Positions 1-10,109 of a stretch of 64,000 bases of DNA are shown here, piece after piece. The DNA is from Blastocladiella emersonii ATCC 22665 (lineage: Eukaryota > Blastocladiomycota > Blastocladiomycetes > Blastocladiales > Blastocladiaceae). Location: NCBI GenBank assembly GCA_025594325.1, contig JANHCV010000002.1, positions 248,001 through 312,000 of the forward strand, written 5' to 3'. The position numbers and the translations under genes were made by a program. The first letter of the stretch is position 1, and each line of letters opens with the position of its first letter. Below the pieces are notes generated by a model, which saw only the letters and a program-made list of their open reading frames with translations, ran no database searches and had not been told where the DNA came from.

Positions 1-1460
1 TGCGCCATCGCACGCCGTGCTTGAGTCTCAACTCCCAGGGCTCGCTTCGCATCGAGGTTCAGCCCAAGTCGACCCCGCTTGATCTTGCGGCCTTTGCGTC
101 GTGGCTTCGTGAGCAACTCGGCGAGTTTGGCGAGCTGCGCTCGTTTACACAGGTCGAGGAAGCGTCGCGCCAGTACGCGATTTGTACTCGTACTGCCACC
201 GCACGCTGGGCTAACGATCACTCTCCCGGATCGTGTAGTGGGTTGCTGGTCGCCTTCGTCGAGTTCTTTGACGGCCGCGATCGGATCAAAGCGTGCACGG
301 AACTGAGCGAGGCGCGGTTCGACGGATTCACCATCGATGTCCAGTTTGCGTGGGATCAGTCGAGCGTGCACGTGTCTCCCTTCCTTACCTTCGTGTGACG
401 CGGCAACCTACACTGATCCGCATCTCATCTTAGTGATATCACGGAGAACATCTTTAACCATTGTGTCGAGCTCCCGATACGACTTCTTCCGAAATGGGCC
501 AGATCACTTCTCAATCCCACCGACGACGAGGAATACCAACACGAGTTGGAGTTTGCTTCGCGTCGCGCCAGCGCCATCACTCTCGAGGAGCTGAGGGGCG
601 GGTCCGACCCGCTTCGTTCTCGCCCGCAATCCCGCTCTCGCTCACGTTCTCAGTCTTGTTTGGAGTCCCGCTCTCGCTCTCACACTCGCTCTCCCTCGAA
701 CGATGCGGGTGCTTGCATCAACCAGCCTGTACCGGCGCGAGGCCACGATCCAGCACAGTATGGGTACTCGACGCCCCGCGACCATTCGCGCGGGCGGTCG
801 CGCCGCCGTAGCCGCTCACCGCGCGATTCGCGCGGCCGTAACAGTTCCGACGACCGGGATCGGCGCGCCCATCGCGACCGCGACTACGGATACGAGAGCC
901 GCGGCCGGTCTCGGTCGCCCTCGCGGCATCGTAACGATTCGTTGTCTAGCTTACCTTCCTTCTCGCCGTCATTCTCGAATTTACACCGCTCCGACTCGCA
1001 CGTTCGCGGGCCGACGAACGAGGTCCATCCTTCGCAGAACTTTTACTCCCCGCCGACGAGCGGATTCGTGCCGCCCTTCAATCCATTTCCTGCGGTCGCA
1101 CCTTATCCCGGAACGCCACCGTTTCCCTTGCTCGCTCAACAGCAGCAGCAGTATCATTTCGCCCACGCGCTTGCGCTGCAGGCATCGTTCGCGGCGGCCG
1201 TCGCGTCCGACCCGCCGCTCTACTCTTCCTTGATGGCCTTTGGTTTCGGCGGTATCGCTTCGGTGCCGGCCGAGTTCACAGCGAATAGCCCAATGTTTGC
1301 AGCTGCTTCCGCTCCACAGCCTGTGGGTGAGCCGGCGCACAAGCCCGTTGGGGAGTCCACACCGCCTTCGATTCCGAGTGGTGGTGGCGGCGAGGAATCA
1401 AGTTCGACGGCGGTCCCGCACCCGAATGAGCGGGATCAGGCCGAAGAGGCGGGTAACTAG
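1..1460 (+). CDS. MR1: Mei2-like RRM/RS-domain protein, 5'-truncated by window edge
   Basis: This is the 3' part of the first MR-family gene; exon 1 and the start of exon 2 lie outside the window. Exons read as <1-172, 239-367 and 434-1460, and all phases agree. Exon 2 opens with a fragment of the RTPC motif, then SQGSLRIEV and FGELRSF (RRM2 beta1 and alpha1 area). Exon 3 gives LLVAFVEFFDGRDR and WDQSS. Exon 4 begins DITENIF and LLPKWARS, then an RS-rich stretch (about 600-930) and a Pro/Gln/Phe-rich tail with a QQQQQ run near 1140. RNA binding, with splicing-factor-like protein contacts through the RS domain, is inferred from family features. Intron 3 (368-433) must use a GC donor (GCACGT) to keep phase. 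Confidence 0.8.
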
Positions 1461-2030
1461 GTGCGTTGTTGGTTTGATGGTGAGAAAATGGTGATGGAGA
1501 TACGCGAGAGCAGTTTGATGGAGCGGGGAGGCATGGCGAGCTCCTCGCCGCCATCGAGGTCGAGTGCGTAATAAACTTGTAACTGTCGAGCTCGCTAGGC
1601 TCTTTGGAGAGATAGAGCTCCGCTGAGGCGTCTCTGGTTTCATCGCACTCTCGTTCTCGAAGCCGTATCGTTCAGCGACACAGACAACACTGGTCGACTC
1701 AAGCACACGACCTCGGTGCGAAGAGAGCTTGGGGATGCGGCGATGAGTGATTGTTAGGCTGATGGGTTCGCGGGACGCGTGTTGTTGACGCAGGGCAAGG
1801 TCGCGAGAAGTAGAGGGACGGGCTCGGTAAAAATCCCGGTAGCCAGCGGCGGGCGGGAGACGCTACGCGACGCGTTCGAGCAACGCGAGAGACACGTGTG
1901 GATGATACAGCGACGTTGCAAGTTGGGCGACCGGTCAAGTGGCGCCACTCCCTGACTCCGCTTCCGCTCTCCACCCGCAACTCTCCATGGAACTGATGAA
2001 CAGCGGCCGCAACGTGTAACTTGCTGCAAT
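1461..2030. other. Intergenic region upstream of MR2
   Basis: I see no convincing gene in these 570 bases. A GTAATAAACTT stretch near 1570 could serve MR1 3' end formation. Two ACGCGT cores occur (about 1776 and 1869). The last 45 bases hold ATGGAACTGATGAA followed by TAACTTGCTGCAAT directly against the MR2 start codon, the arrangement seen in front of most MR genes. Confidence 0.6.
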
Positions 2031-4162
2031 ATGAGTGATTCTCGGGCGAAACCGCCGAGCAAGGTCTCGCTTCTCCCAAACGCGGAAATGGCCCGAGGTG
2101 ACGCCACGACTTCAGCCGCCGAGGGCCTGTTCCCGCCGAGCCGGTCGATTCGCTTGTGGTGGACGACTGACACGGAAGACAAGGCCGTCGACTACCGCCG
2201 GGAGCTTCTGAGGCAGTCCCCCGGCTCGTACGAAGCGCGTGTCTCGAGGACCCGGATTGTCCTCGACGGGCACTCGTCGGAGTGCCAGCTCGCCATTATC
2301 AGCTTTGTATGCGCAGTTTCGATTGTTCACCGCTCAGCAGTTCCGCTCACCGGCGATCGGCATCTGTAGCACGACATCCGCGACGCCCAGGCGGCCATGA
2401 AGTACTGGAACGGGCGCAAACAGTGGGGCGTCAAAATCGAGGCCCACTTCCTGATTCCGAAGACGCCCGCGCACGAGCGCACGCCGTGTTCTTCTCCAAA
2501 CAACGAGGGCTCGCTTCGCATCGACCTGCGCCCACAGGCAGCCATGCCCGCGGACTCGAGCCGAACTTGGTTGCGCGAGTTTTTAAGCAAGTTTGGCGGA
2601 ATTCGCTCGTTTGACGTGACCCAAGAGTCTCGCGAGTTCGTATCTCCCGTATCACTTCTGATCCAGACTTCCGCGGCTGACCGTTGCTCGCTTGTCCTGT
2701 AGCGGCTCCCTGGTCGCGTTTGTGGAATTTTACGACAACCGCGCCCGCCTCGAAGCTTGCGAAAAGCTGAACAATATGCTTTTCAGGGACTATACGATCC
2801 GCGCCGAGCTCGCGTGGGATGCGGCTTCAGTGTACGTCACTAATCCTTTTGATGCCCGGGCTTTGTACTGACGTCCATCTATCTTGATGTAGCGACATTG
2901 TGAAACGGATCATGAGCCGGTCCGTCGCCGTGGCACAGGGTCTTGTTCCGAAATGGGCCAGGTCGTTTGTCGTCTCAAGCCCGAGCGCGGGCGAGCAACC
3001 CGCGGGCAACGCTTCTCATGACCTGCATCAACCGGAAGGTCGCGGCTCCTTGAGCAGTCGCAGCGACGTGCGGCGTCCTAGCTCGCCTTCGCACTCCAGT
3101 CGTCGGTCGCGGTCCCGCTCTCGCTCTCATTCTCGCAGCTCTCAATCCCGCAGCTCTCATTCTCGTAGCCGTGATTTGCAGCGCCGCAGCCGCGATTCCG
3201 ACCGTACGATGAAATCATCGCGCGGTTCCCGCAGCCGCTCGCCGCGCAGTTCGCGCAGTTCGCGCATCTCGCGCGATCAGGCCAAGTCTTCCGACCAAAC
3301 CCGGCGTCGCAGCCGCTCGCGCGACACCCGCAGCAGCGAGCACGAGCCTCGCCGTCGATCGCAATCGCGAAGCAAACGCTTTTCGCGTTCTTCGCGGTCG
3401 GACGCTCGTTCTCGTTCCAGCTCCGGTTCTCGTTCTCGCCGCCGCGAATCCCCGCGTTCCCGTGCTAGCGAATCTACTGCCGAGGCCAATTCTGCTTCGT
3501 CCTCGATCGCTGTAAGCGACTCTATCCCGGCTCTCAACGCGCTTGCTGGTGCGCCCGCGCCCGCGGGTCCATCGTTCATTGTGCTGCCCGCGTCGGCTCT
3601 GGCGTCGCTCATCCAGTATCAACAACAGCCGCAGCAGCTCCAATATCCTCAGCTACAGCTCGAGCAGCTTCACCAACCGCAGCAGCTTTACCAGCCGCAC
3701 CTCCAGCTCCAGCAGCCGTTCCACCACCCCCAATTACAGCTTCAGCAGCAGCAGTCGAACGTCGCTCAGCCGCTCCAGCTGCAGTTTCACCAACCTCAAC
3801 CGCAGTTGCAGCTCCAGCAACAGCTTCTTCATCCGCAGCTACATCTTCAACAGCAGCAGCCGAACGTCGCCCAGGCGCTGCAGCTGCATGCGTCGCTCGC
3901 GGGCGCCAACAACTCGATGCTCCTCTCGTCCATGATAGCACAGGGCCTCGCTGGCGGCGGCGGCACTGGCGCGTATCTCGCGGGCAACCCGCTGCCCATG
4001 GTTCCCGCGGCCCCGCAGATGCAGTTGCAGATCCAGCCGCTCCAAGGGATGGGCATGGCGTCGCACCAGCTCCTGCCCTTGGTTCACGGCGGCAGCGCCA
4101 ACGGTGCAGGTGTTAGCGTTTCGGCGGCGAAACGTCTGAGCAAGTCGGCTTCGCGAAAGTAG
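2031..4162 (+). CDS. MR2: Mei2-like RRM/RS protein with long Gln-rich tail
   Basis: Four exons (2031-2306, 2370-2635, 2703-2831, 2893-4162) encode about 646 residues. The start lies directly after TAACTTGCTGCAAT. Exon 1 ends the first RRM half with RSIRLWW...LAIISF; exon 2 continues HDIRDAQAAMKYWNG, HFLIPKTPAHERTPC, GSLRIDLRP and FGGIRSFDV; exon 3 gives GSLVAFVEFYDNRARL and LAWDAAS. Exon 4 gives DIVKRIMSRS and LVPKWARS, a dense RS domain (about residues 290-420), a FIVLPASALASLIQ motif, and a Gln/Leu/Pro-rich stretch (about residues 464-550), the longest tail of the array. Intron 2 uses GTTCGT as donor at the homologous position. The RRM pair resembles Mei2 RRM1-RRM2; RNA binding is inferred, the target unknown. 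Confidence 0.85.
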
Positions 4163-5203
4163 GATTGGAGCCGAGATAACCTCGAGTAAGGGGCTTTGTG
4201 ACGCCCGAGAGTATATATATATAAGTTTGTTAGTGATCGGCTTGAACTAGGTGCTCTGCTTGGTCAGTTGGTCGGGACGCGCATGAGCGACGCGTCGCGT
4301 TTCGCGTGGCGCACCACACACTTGAGCCGCGCGTGCATCGGGCACTTGTCCACCGCCCTCCCCTTCGCCGTGCGCGATGAAGCTGATGAGCGCGTAACTT
4401 GTGGCAAGCCGTCTACCGTGAGAGCGAGATCATGGATTGGGCGAGGTCACGCCCAGGTGCCACTGCTCCCAACGCGGAACGGGCGCCGTGAGCTCGATGA
4501 GCACGTTGGCGCGAGCAGCGCGCGCCGCCCATGCGAACGAAAGGCAAGTGTTAGCTCGAAACAGCCGCTGACCAAGTCAAGCTTTCGCGTGTTACCTCGC
4601 TGTGGTCCGCGATTCGCCGAAGCCGCTTCTGCTCGCGCCTTCGCAGTCAAAGCTCTTCCCATCCTCGTCTAGCTCGTGATCTCGGGACCGAGACTTTCGC
4701 CCGCTATTGCGCGACCACGACGTCCTCGGAATCGCTGAACGACAGCCGCCGTCGCCACCGGCCACCGCCAGAAGTGGCAGACCATGTACATGCCGGCCGC
4801 GTCAAGTTCGCTTGCGCGGTACTAATAGACTCGCATGCATCCGATCCTGTTCCCATTGCGAACTCGCTCGAGTGTCCGTTGCTGCAGCATGGGGTCGGCT
4901 CGTGCTCTTGAGCGCTGCTCTCAGGGCTTTCGTCGCGTCGTCCAAGCGCGACTCGTGCGCGCGTTGGGCCGCTCGATTTCCCTCGAGATCCTTCCTGACA
5001 TTGTTCCGGCATGAATTTGCATCTGAGCGACGCTTGCGGCAGACGCAGGGGCTTCGGCGAGTCGGAGGGGCGACGCGACGCGACGCGACGCGGCTGATGC
5101 GGTGAGTCAGACTTTCCACGGCCGCGCCCACCGGCGTTCTGCTCTCGGTCCGCCGCTTGATGAAGCCAATGAACGACTGCCCTCGGGCTTAACTTGCTGC
5201 AAC
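4163..5203. other. MR2-MR3 intergenic region with decayed MR 5' end
   Basis: One kilobase without an intact gene. At about 4375-4415 GATGAAGCTGATGAGCGCGTAACTTG matches, in two pieces, the leader motif that precedes MR start codons, and CTGCTCCCAACGCGGAAC near 4460-4485 resembles the beginning of MR2 exon 1 (CTTCTCCCAAACGCGGAA). This looks like a dead exon 1. A GACGCG tandem run sits at about 5070-5095, and TGAGTCA at 5103-5109 lies 95 bases before the MR3 start. Confidence 0.45.
5189..5203 (+). promoter_or_regulatory. MR start-proximal element (representative)
   Basis: TTAACTTGCTGCAAC abuts the MR3 ATG. Near-identical 12-15 base versions abut the ATG of MR2, MR4, MR5, MR6, MR7, MR9, MR10, MR11 and MR12, about 15-20 bases downstream of an ATGAA-containing stretch. 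It could be an initiator-type core promoter element or part of the translation start context; sequence alone does not separate these. Confidence 0.6.
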
Positions 5204-6916
5204 ATGGACCCGAACGAGGAACAGTCCCCGGAGCGGGCGCCGCTTCCCTCAAACTCGTCGCAGGCCGAAGCCGAACCCGAGATGCCGCCGAGCCGCTCGA
5301 TCCGCCTGTACTGGCCGGGCGACGCGCGAAGCCCCGTCAACTACCGCCGTGAGTTGGAGGATCAGTGCCCCAACGCGTACCAGGTCCACGTCTCGAGCGC
5401 ACTGATTCGGACTGGCCAAGACTCAGACGTCTACGAACGTCAGCTCGCGATCCTCGACTTTGTGCGGACTTTCTTGCTTGCATCCGACCGAGTGCGTACT
5501 CGAGCTTACCACTTACGGCGCGACTAGTATGACATCCGCGATGCCCAGGCGGCGCTCAAGCGCTGGAACGGGCGGACGGAATGGGGCGTGCGCGTTGAGG
5601 GCCACTACATGCTTCCTGACATGCCCGCGAAGGAGCGCACGCCATGCAAGAAGCCAGGCAACCAGGGCTCGCTCCGCATCGATGTGCGGCCGCGAGGACC
5701 CACCGCCGCGTGCCCTTGCCCCAATCTAATTCGTGACCACTTGAAAACGTTTGGCGAGCTGCGGTCGTTTGACGTGGTCCAGGAGCAGGGAAAGTACGTT
5801 GTTCTCGCACTCCACTCACTTCTCCCACTACTCGCGCTCGAGCTGACGATACTTTCGTGTTTTACCGCGCAGCGGGTCCCTGGTCGTGTTCGCCGAGTAC
5901 TTCAGCAAGCGCGAACGGCTGATTGCGCTCAAGGCGCTGGAGCGCGAACGGTCAGGGGACTATACGATCCACGTTCAACTTGCGTGGGATCAGTCCAGCG
6001 TGTACGCCACCTGCGTTTGCGACGCGCAAACACGCTGACTCCCGACGCTCGCCATTGTAGGGACATTGTGAGGCGGATTTTGGACCGTTCGGTCACCTTC
6101 TCGACCCCGGGACTGCTTCCTAAATGGGCCAGGGGACCGCCGTCGCACAGCGGCTCTACCGCGAGCGCCATGTCGCGCGGGAATACCGATCCGCAGCACC
6201 CTCGCACGCGTCTCCGCTCTCGTTCTCGCTCTCCTAGCCGTAGCCGTAGCCGGCACGGCTCGGCCCACGGCCACAACCGAGGGCGGGACGAGCGTAACCG
6301 CTCGCCACCTGGGCGATCCCGCCGCAACACCCCTTCGCCACGCCGTCCGCGCGACTCGCATGATCCTGTTCGGCACCGTCACAGCGCTCGCGATGACCGT
6401 GGCTCTAGCCGCGAACGCCATGAGCGCGTTTTGCCGCCGCGGACCCGCTCTCGCTCTCCTCGTCGCGACCCGCGCAGCGCTCGTACTCGCAACCCGACCC
6501 GCAAGGCCAAACCGGTTTCCGCGGTCGGAACTACCGAGGAAATAACGCTGCCGCCGAATCCTTTCCTTGCGCCGCCGCCAGCCACGCTGCTGGACATGCC
6601 CGTGTTTCCGTTTCCGCCGCAACAGCAGCAGCAGCAGCCCGATTTTGCGCAAGCGCTTCAGCTAGTCTCTCTCGCGGCCATCAACCCGTACTTCTTCTCG
6701 CTCGCGCAGGCGCAGGGTCTCGGCGCGCTCTTCCCTGCTCCCATGCCCACGCCTACCGCGGGTCAGCCGCTCCAGTTTCCGGGGATGCCGCTCATGCCGC
6801 CGCCGCCGATTTCGCTCCCGCCGGTCGTCACCGGCGGTGAACGCAACGTTGGGTCGACTGCGGCGGCGAGCGAGCACGGTGGCGCGCAGGTGATTCCGAA
6901 CTCCAGACGCGGGTGA
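5204..6916 (+). CDS. MR3: Mei2-like RRM/RS protein
   Basis: Four exons (5204-5461, 5528-5793, 5873-6001, 6061-6916) give about 502 residues. Exon 1 contains SRSIRLYWPGD and ends LAILDF. Exon 2 reads YDIRDAQAALKRWNGR, VEGHYMLPDMPAKERTPC, NQGSLRIDVRP and FGELRSFDVV, the clearest resemblance in the array to Mei2 RRM1-RRM2 (YDxRxAxxAL, HYxIP, NQGTL, FGxYGEI). Exon 3 gives GSLVVFAEYFSKRERL and LAWDQSS. Exon 4 gives DIVRRILDRSV, LLPKWARG, an RS domain (about residues 260-360), and a tail with QQQQQQ and LPPPPISLPP-like runs. MR5 is its closest relative: exon 1 starts MDPNEEQSP in both and intron 1 sequences align. The start choice rests on the abutting leader motif. Confidence 0.87.
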
Positions 6917-7781
6917 GTAAGGCGACGAAGTCGGGTGTGAGGAAGCAGGGTCCGTGTGAATGTAACAACAGTTCAGAGTCGCTCAGTGTCGATCAGTTGA
7001 TGGTCAGAGCGCAGCCGCGAGCCGGTTGAAACCACGTCAGCGAGTCGGCGGCCCAGACGAACGACGCGTCGCGTTTCAGGTCCGAGGAATAGGTGCTTCG
7101 GGTCGAGCTCGCATGTCATTGGTCTTCGATAGATGCTTGCTTTCGGAACAATAGCGTCGAGTGCGAGCTGACGCGTTTTCTGGCGTAGCGACAAGGTCAA
7201 ACAGCTGCTGGACCAGGCCGTGATGTTTTTTCTGCGCTTTCTTCCGTGGTGAGCGCAACTGATCGGCAAGTCATCGCCGCCCTCGAACTATGGCCAGAGC
7301 CGACCCATTGACTCGGAGCAGGAGTTTGATTTCCGGCAGCTCACTCCATGTCCGCGGTCATGGCCATGGTTGCGCTCACGCTCCCGCTCCCGCGAGTATC
7401 ACAACCACGATCACCATGACAACCACCGCGACTGCTTGCGCAGCTGATCCCTGTCGCCTCGCACTCGGCCTGCTTCTTGTGATGCTCAACGAAAAACGCG
7501 TCGTGACCATGGACGCCGGTGGCTCATCGCTCTCACTCTTGTACCGATACCCGCTCGCGCGCTGACTCGTGCTCCAGCAACGAGTTTTTCGTCCCGTCAC
7601 TCACTTGCTCGCGCACTCTCACTCCCATTTGCGTTCCGACTGGTGCGAGGCAGACGCGAAGTGGGAGATGACTCCCGCGAGCCCTCATCGTCTTCGCCAC
7701 TGCCGCCACTGGTCGACGCTCCCGGCTTATGAAGTCGATGAAGCGAATGAACGCGAACCGCGATACATAACTTGCTGCAAC
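6917..7781. other. MR3-MR4 intergenic region with probable RS-domain relic
   Basis: No intact gene. Between about 7290 and 7640 one frame reads RSRSRSREYHNHDHHDNH before a stop, and neighbouring frames continue with Arg/Ser/His-rich stretches, as a decayed RS exon would. An ACGCGTCGCG site lies near 7068. TAACTTGCTGCAAC (7768-7781) abuts the MR4 start. Confidence 0.4.
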
Positions 7782-9619
7782 ATGGATAAATCCGAGTCGC
7801 AGCCTTCTCCTGCCTCGCTCCGCCCGAATGCTGAGCCAAAGCGAGGGTCGGGTTTGGGGGTGGCGACTGCCGCAACAGCTGACCCGCGGACTGCATTTCC
7901 TGCGAGCCGTGGGATCCGCTTGCGTTGGATGCCCAAATCAGACGATATATCCGATATCAGCCGCGAGCTTTGGAAGCTGTATCCTCGAGCTTACGCGATT
8001 TCCATGAAGAGCGCCACGGTCACCCGGGATGGGCGCTCTGATCAGCGGTGCCAGTTTGCAATCCTCAACTTTGTATGTTTCTGGGGCATCTACCTTTAAA
8101 CTTCATGTCCTTGTCCGGCTCAACGTGCTTATTTGTAACTCCGTGGGACACACTGTAGCATGATCTGCGCCACGCTCAGGCGGCCCTGGAGCAATGGCAC
8201 GGGCGCGAGCTGTACGGGAATCGCATCGAGGGCCATTACATGATTCCATGCGAGCCCGTGCAGCAACGCACGCCGTATAACTTCAAGAAGGGCCAGGGCT
8301 CGCTTCGCATCGAGCTGCGGCCGCGGAAAGCTGCGCCCGAGTACCCGAGCCATGGTCGGCTTCATCAACGCTTGTGCAGCTTTGGCGATTTGCGCTCGCT
8401 CGACGTGACCCAGGAGCGTGACGGGTATGTGGTTTTGAGCCCAAAGGCTCACACTGGAACGCGAGCTTACAACCACTCGTCACTTAGCGGCCCTCTTGTT
8501 GCCTTCGCCGAGTATTTCGATTCACGTTCTTGTCTTCGTGCCCGTGACGACTTGAACAAATCCAGGTTCGAGGGCTACACGCTCTACACTGAGCTCGCGT
8601 GGGACCAATCCTCGATGTCCGCCTCCGCCATTGCAACGGACATTTCTCTTGCTGACGCGCCGTCCACGTCTAGTGATATCGTGAAGCAGGTGCTGGACCG
8701 GTCGATTACTGTCGCCTCACACTTTCTACCTCCGTGGGCTAAGCTGGCCGACCCGACGCAACCTGCCGCCCGTGTACAGCGCCAGTCTCGCGGATCAGCA
8801 GGTCGCGCGAAGGACCAGCGCCGACTGCCTGCTTTGGGCGACCACAATCATTCACGGATTCCCCATCGCACTCGTTCACGCTCTCGCGCACGCTCCCGTT
8901 CTCATTCGCGAATCCGTCGTGCTGAACCTCGAGATCGCTCGCTCAGCTGTTCCCGCCGTCGGAGCAAATCGCCGCGACCCAGTCCTCGCAGTCAAACCAA
9001 CGATATTGATCAGGGTCGGCGTCGCGACCGTACGCGTGCCACCCGGCGGAGCTCGAGTCCGCCATCACGGCGCGCCTCTCGCTCGCCTCCGCCCTCTAGC
9101 TCTCGTTCTCGCCGCCGCACTCGAACTCTTTCGGGATCCTGGTCTCGTTCCCGCGCTCCTGAACTTGTTTCGCGGAGTTCGCGTGACGCCAAGCCAGACA
9201 GCGGTCCCCTTGTGCCTTCGATTCCGACAGCCAGCTTCATCCCAACGCTTGACATGCTCGCTTCCGCAGCACCGTCGGCCATGGAATCATCCTACATCGT
9301 TGTGCCCGCGGCTGCGCTGCCCTCTCTCATCCAGCAGTACAACCTCGCCCAGACCCTCCAGTTCCAGCAGGCCTCACTCGCGGCGGCGACCGCGAGTCCG
9401 ATGCTGCTCACGAATAACCTTGGCCTCGGTGGCGGCGGCAGTCTCGCACAGCTCAACCCCATGTACTCGATGGCTGCGGTCCCCGGTGCACCGTTGCAGC
9501 AGTTCCAGGGCACGATGCCGCTCCCCGTAATGCCAGCGCCGCCTCAGAGAGGGTTTGACCCAATTGCGATGCAGCAGCTTCGGTACATCTTTGGCAGTGC
9601 GGGAATGCCAGGGAAGTAG
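7782..9619 (+). CDS. MR4: Mei2-like RRM/RS protein with stopless introns
   Basis: Homology to sister copies gives exons 7782-8072, 8159-8424, 8488-8616 and 8674-9619, about 543 residues. Exon 2 reads HDLRHAQAALEQWHGR, EGHYMIPCEPVQQRTPY, GSLRIELRP and FGDLRSLDV; exon 3 PLVAFAEYFDSRS and LAWDQSS; exon 4 DIVKQVLDRSITV and LPPWAK, an RS domain (about 8860-9180), then YIVVPAAALPSLIQQ and a Gln/Gly/Met-rich tail. Introns 2 (63 nt) and 3 (57 nt) are multiples of three and lack stops, so 8240-9619 is one open frame and retained introns would still yield a protein. The intron 3 donor (GTCCGC) is weak. Splicing is inferred from sister genes. Confidence 0.82.
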
Positions 9620-10109
9620 TGAGAGGCGGCTCATGCGGCTGCGGAAATCTGGGTCTTGGAGCATCAGTTTTCGCATCGAGTTCCATGTCGGCTCGATCCT
9701 AACTTGTATCCATACATTTGGTCCTTTCTTCATCGACTTAAGTTCCCTGTTGCTTCCTGTACGTTGCTGTTCGCGCTCCTCTCGCGCAACGTCAGTGACG
9801 CATCCTTGCGCGTGAGCGCTTTGAACTCGACGAAACGCGGTCTTGGGAGGTGCGAGTCCCGCCATTTGCACTTGTGTGGTCCCTCGCTAAAGGTGTGGGC
9901 CGGGTGGCGCGAGGTGAGACGCGGGGCGAGGTGAGACGCTTCGCAAGACGCGTCGAGAAAACATGTGACGGCCGGGGTGGCTGTTGAGGGCTTGCGGAGA
10001 AGGCTTCTGGATTCTGTCAGCGAGGAATCGGGCGTCGCGATGCGCCACCACGAATCCTCCCCTATCTCTCCCTTCGTCATCAGAAAAGCAACGTCAGTAC
10101 TAGAAACCC
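9620..10109. other. Intergenic region upstream of metallopeptidase copy 1
   Basis: No gene seen. An element reading AGACGCGTCGAG then AAAACATGTGACG lies at about 9943-9969, 140 bases before the peptidase start; similar elements precede P1-P3. The last 120 bases are patchily similar to the flank of copy 2 (TTCTGGATTCTGTC, GCGCCACCACG), and similarity becomes near-perfect only a few bases before the ATG. Confidence 0.5.

Noticed and set aside
5070-5095. GACGCG tandem run as a CRISPR-like or satellite array
   Set aside because: Only a few direct hexamer/pentamer units without spacers; simple promoter repeat.
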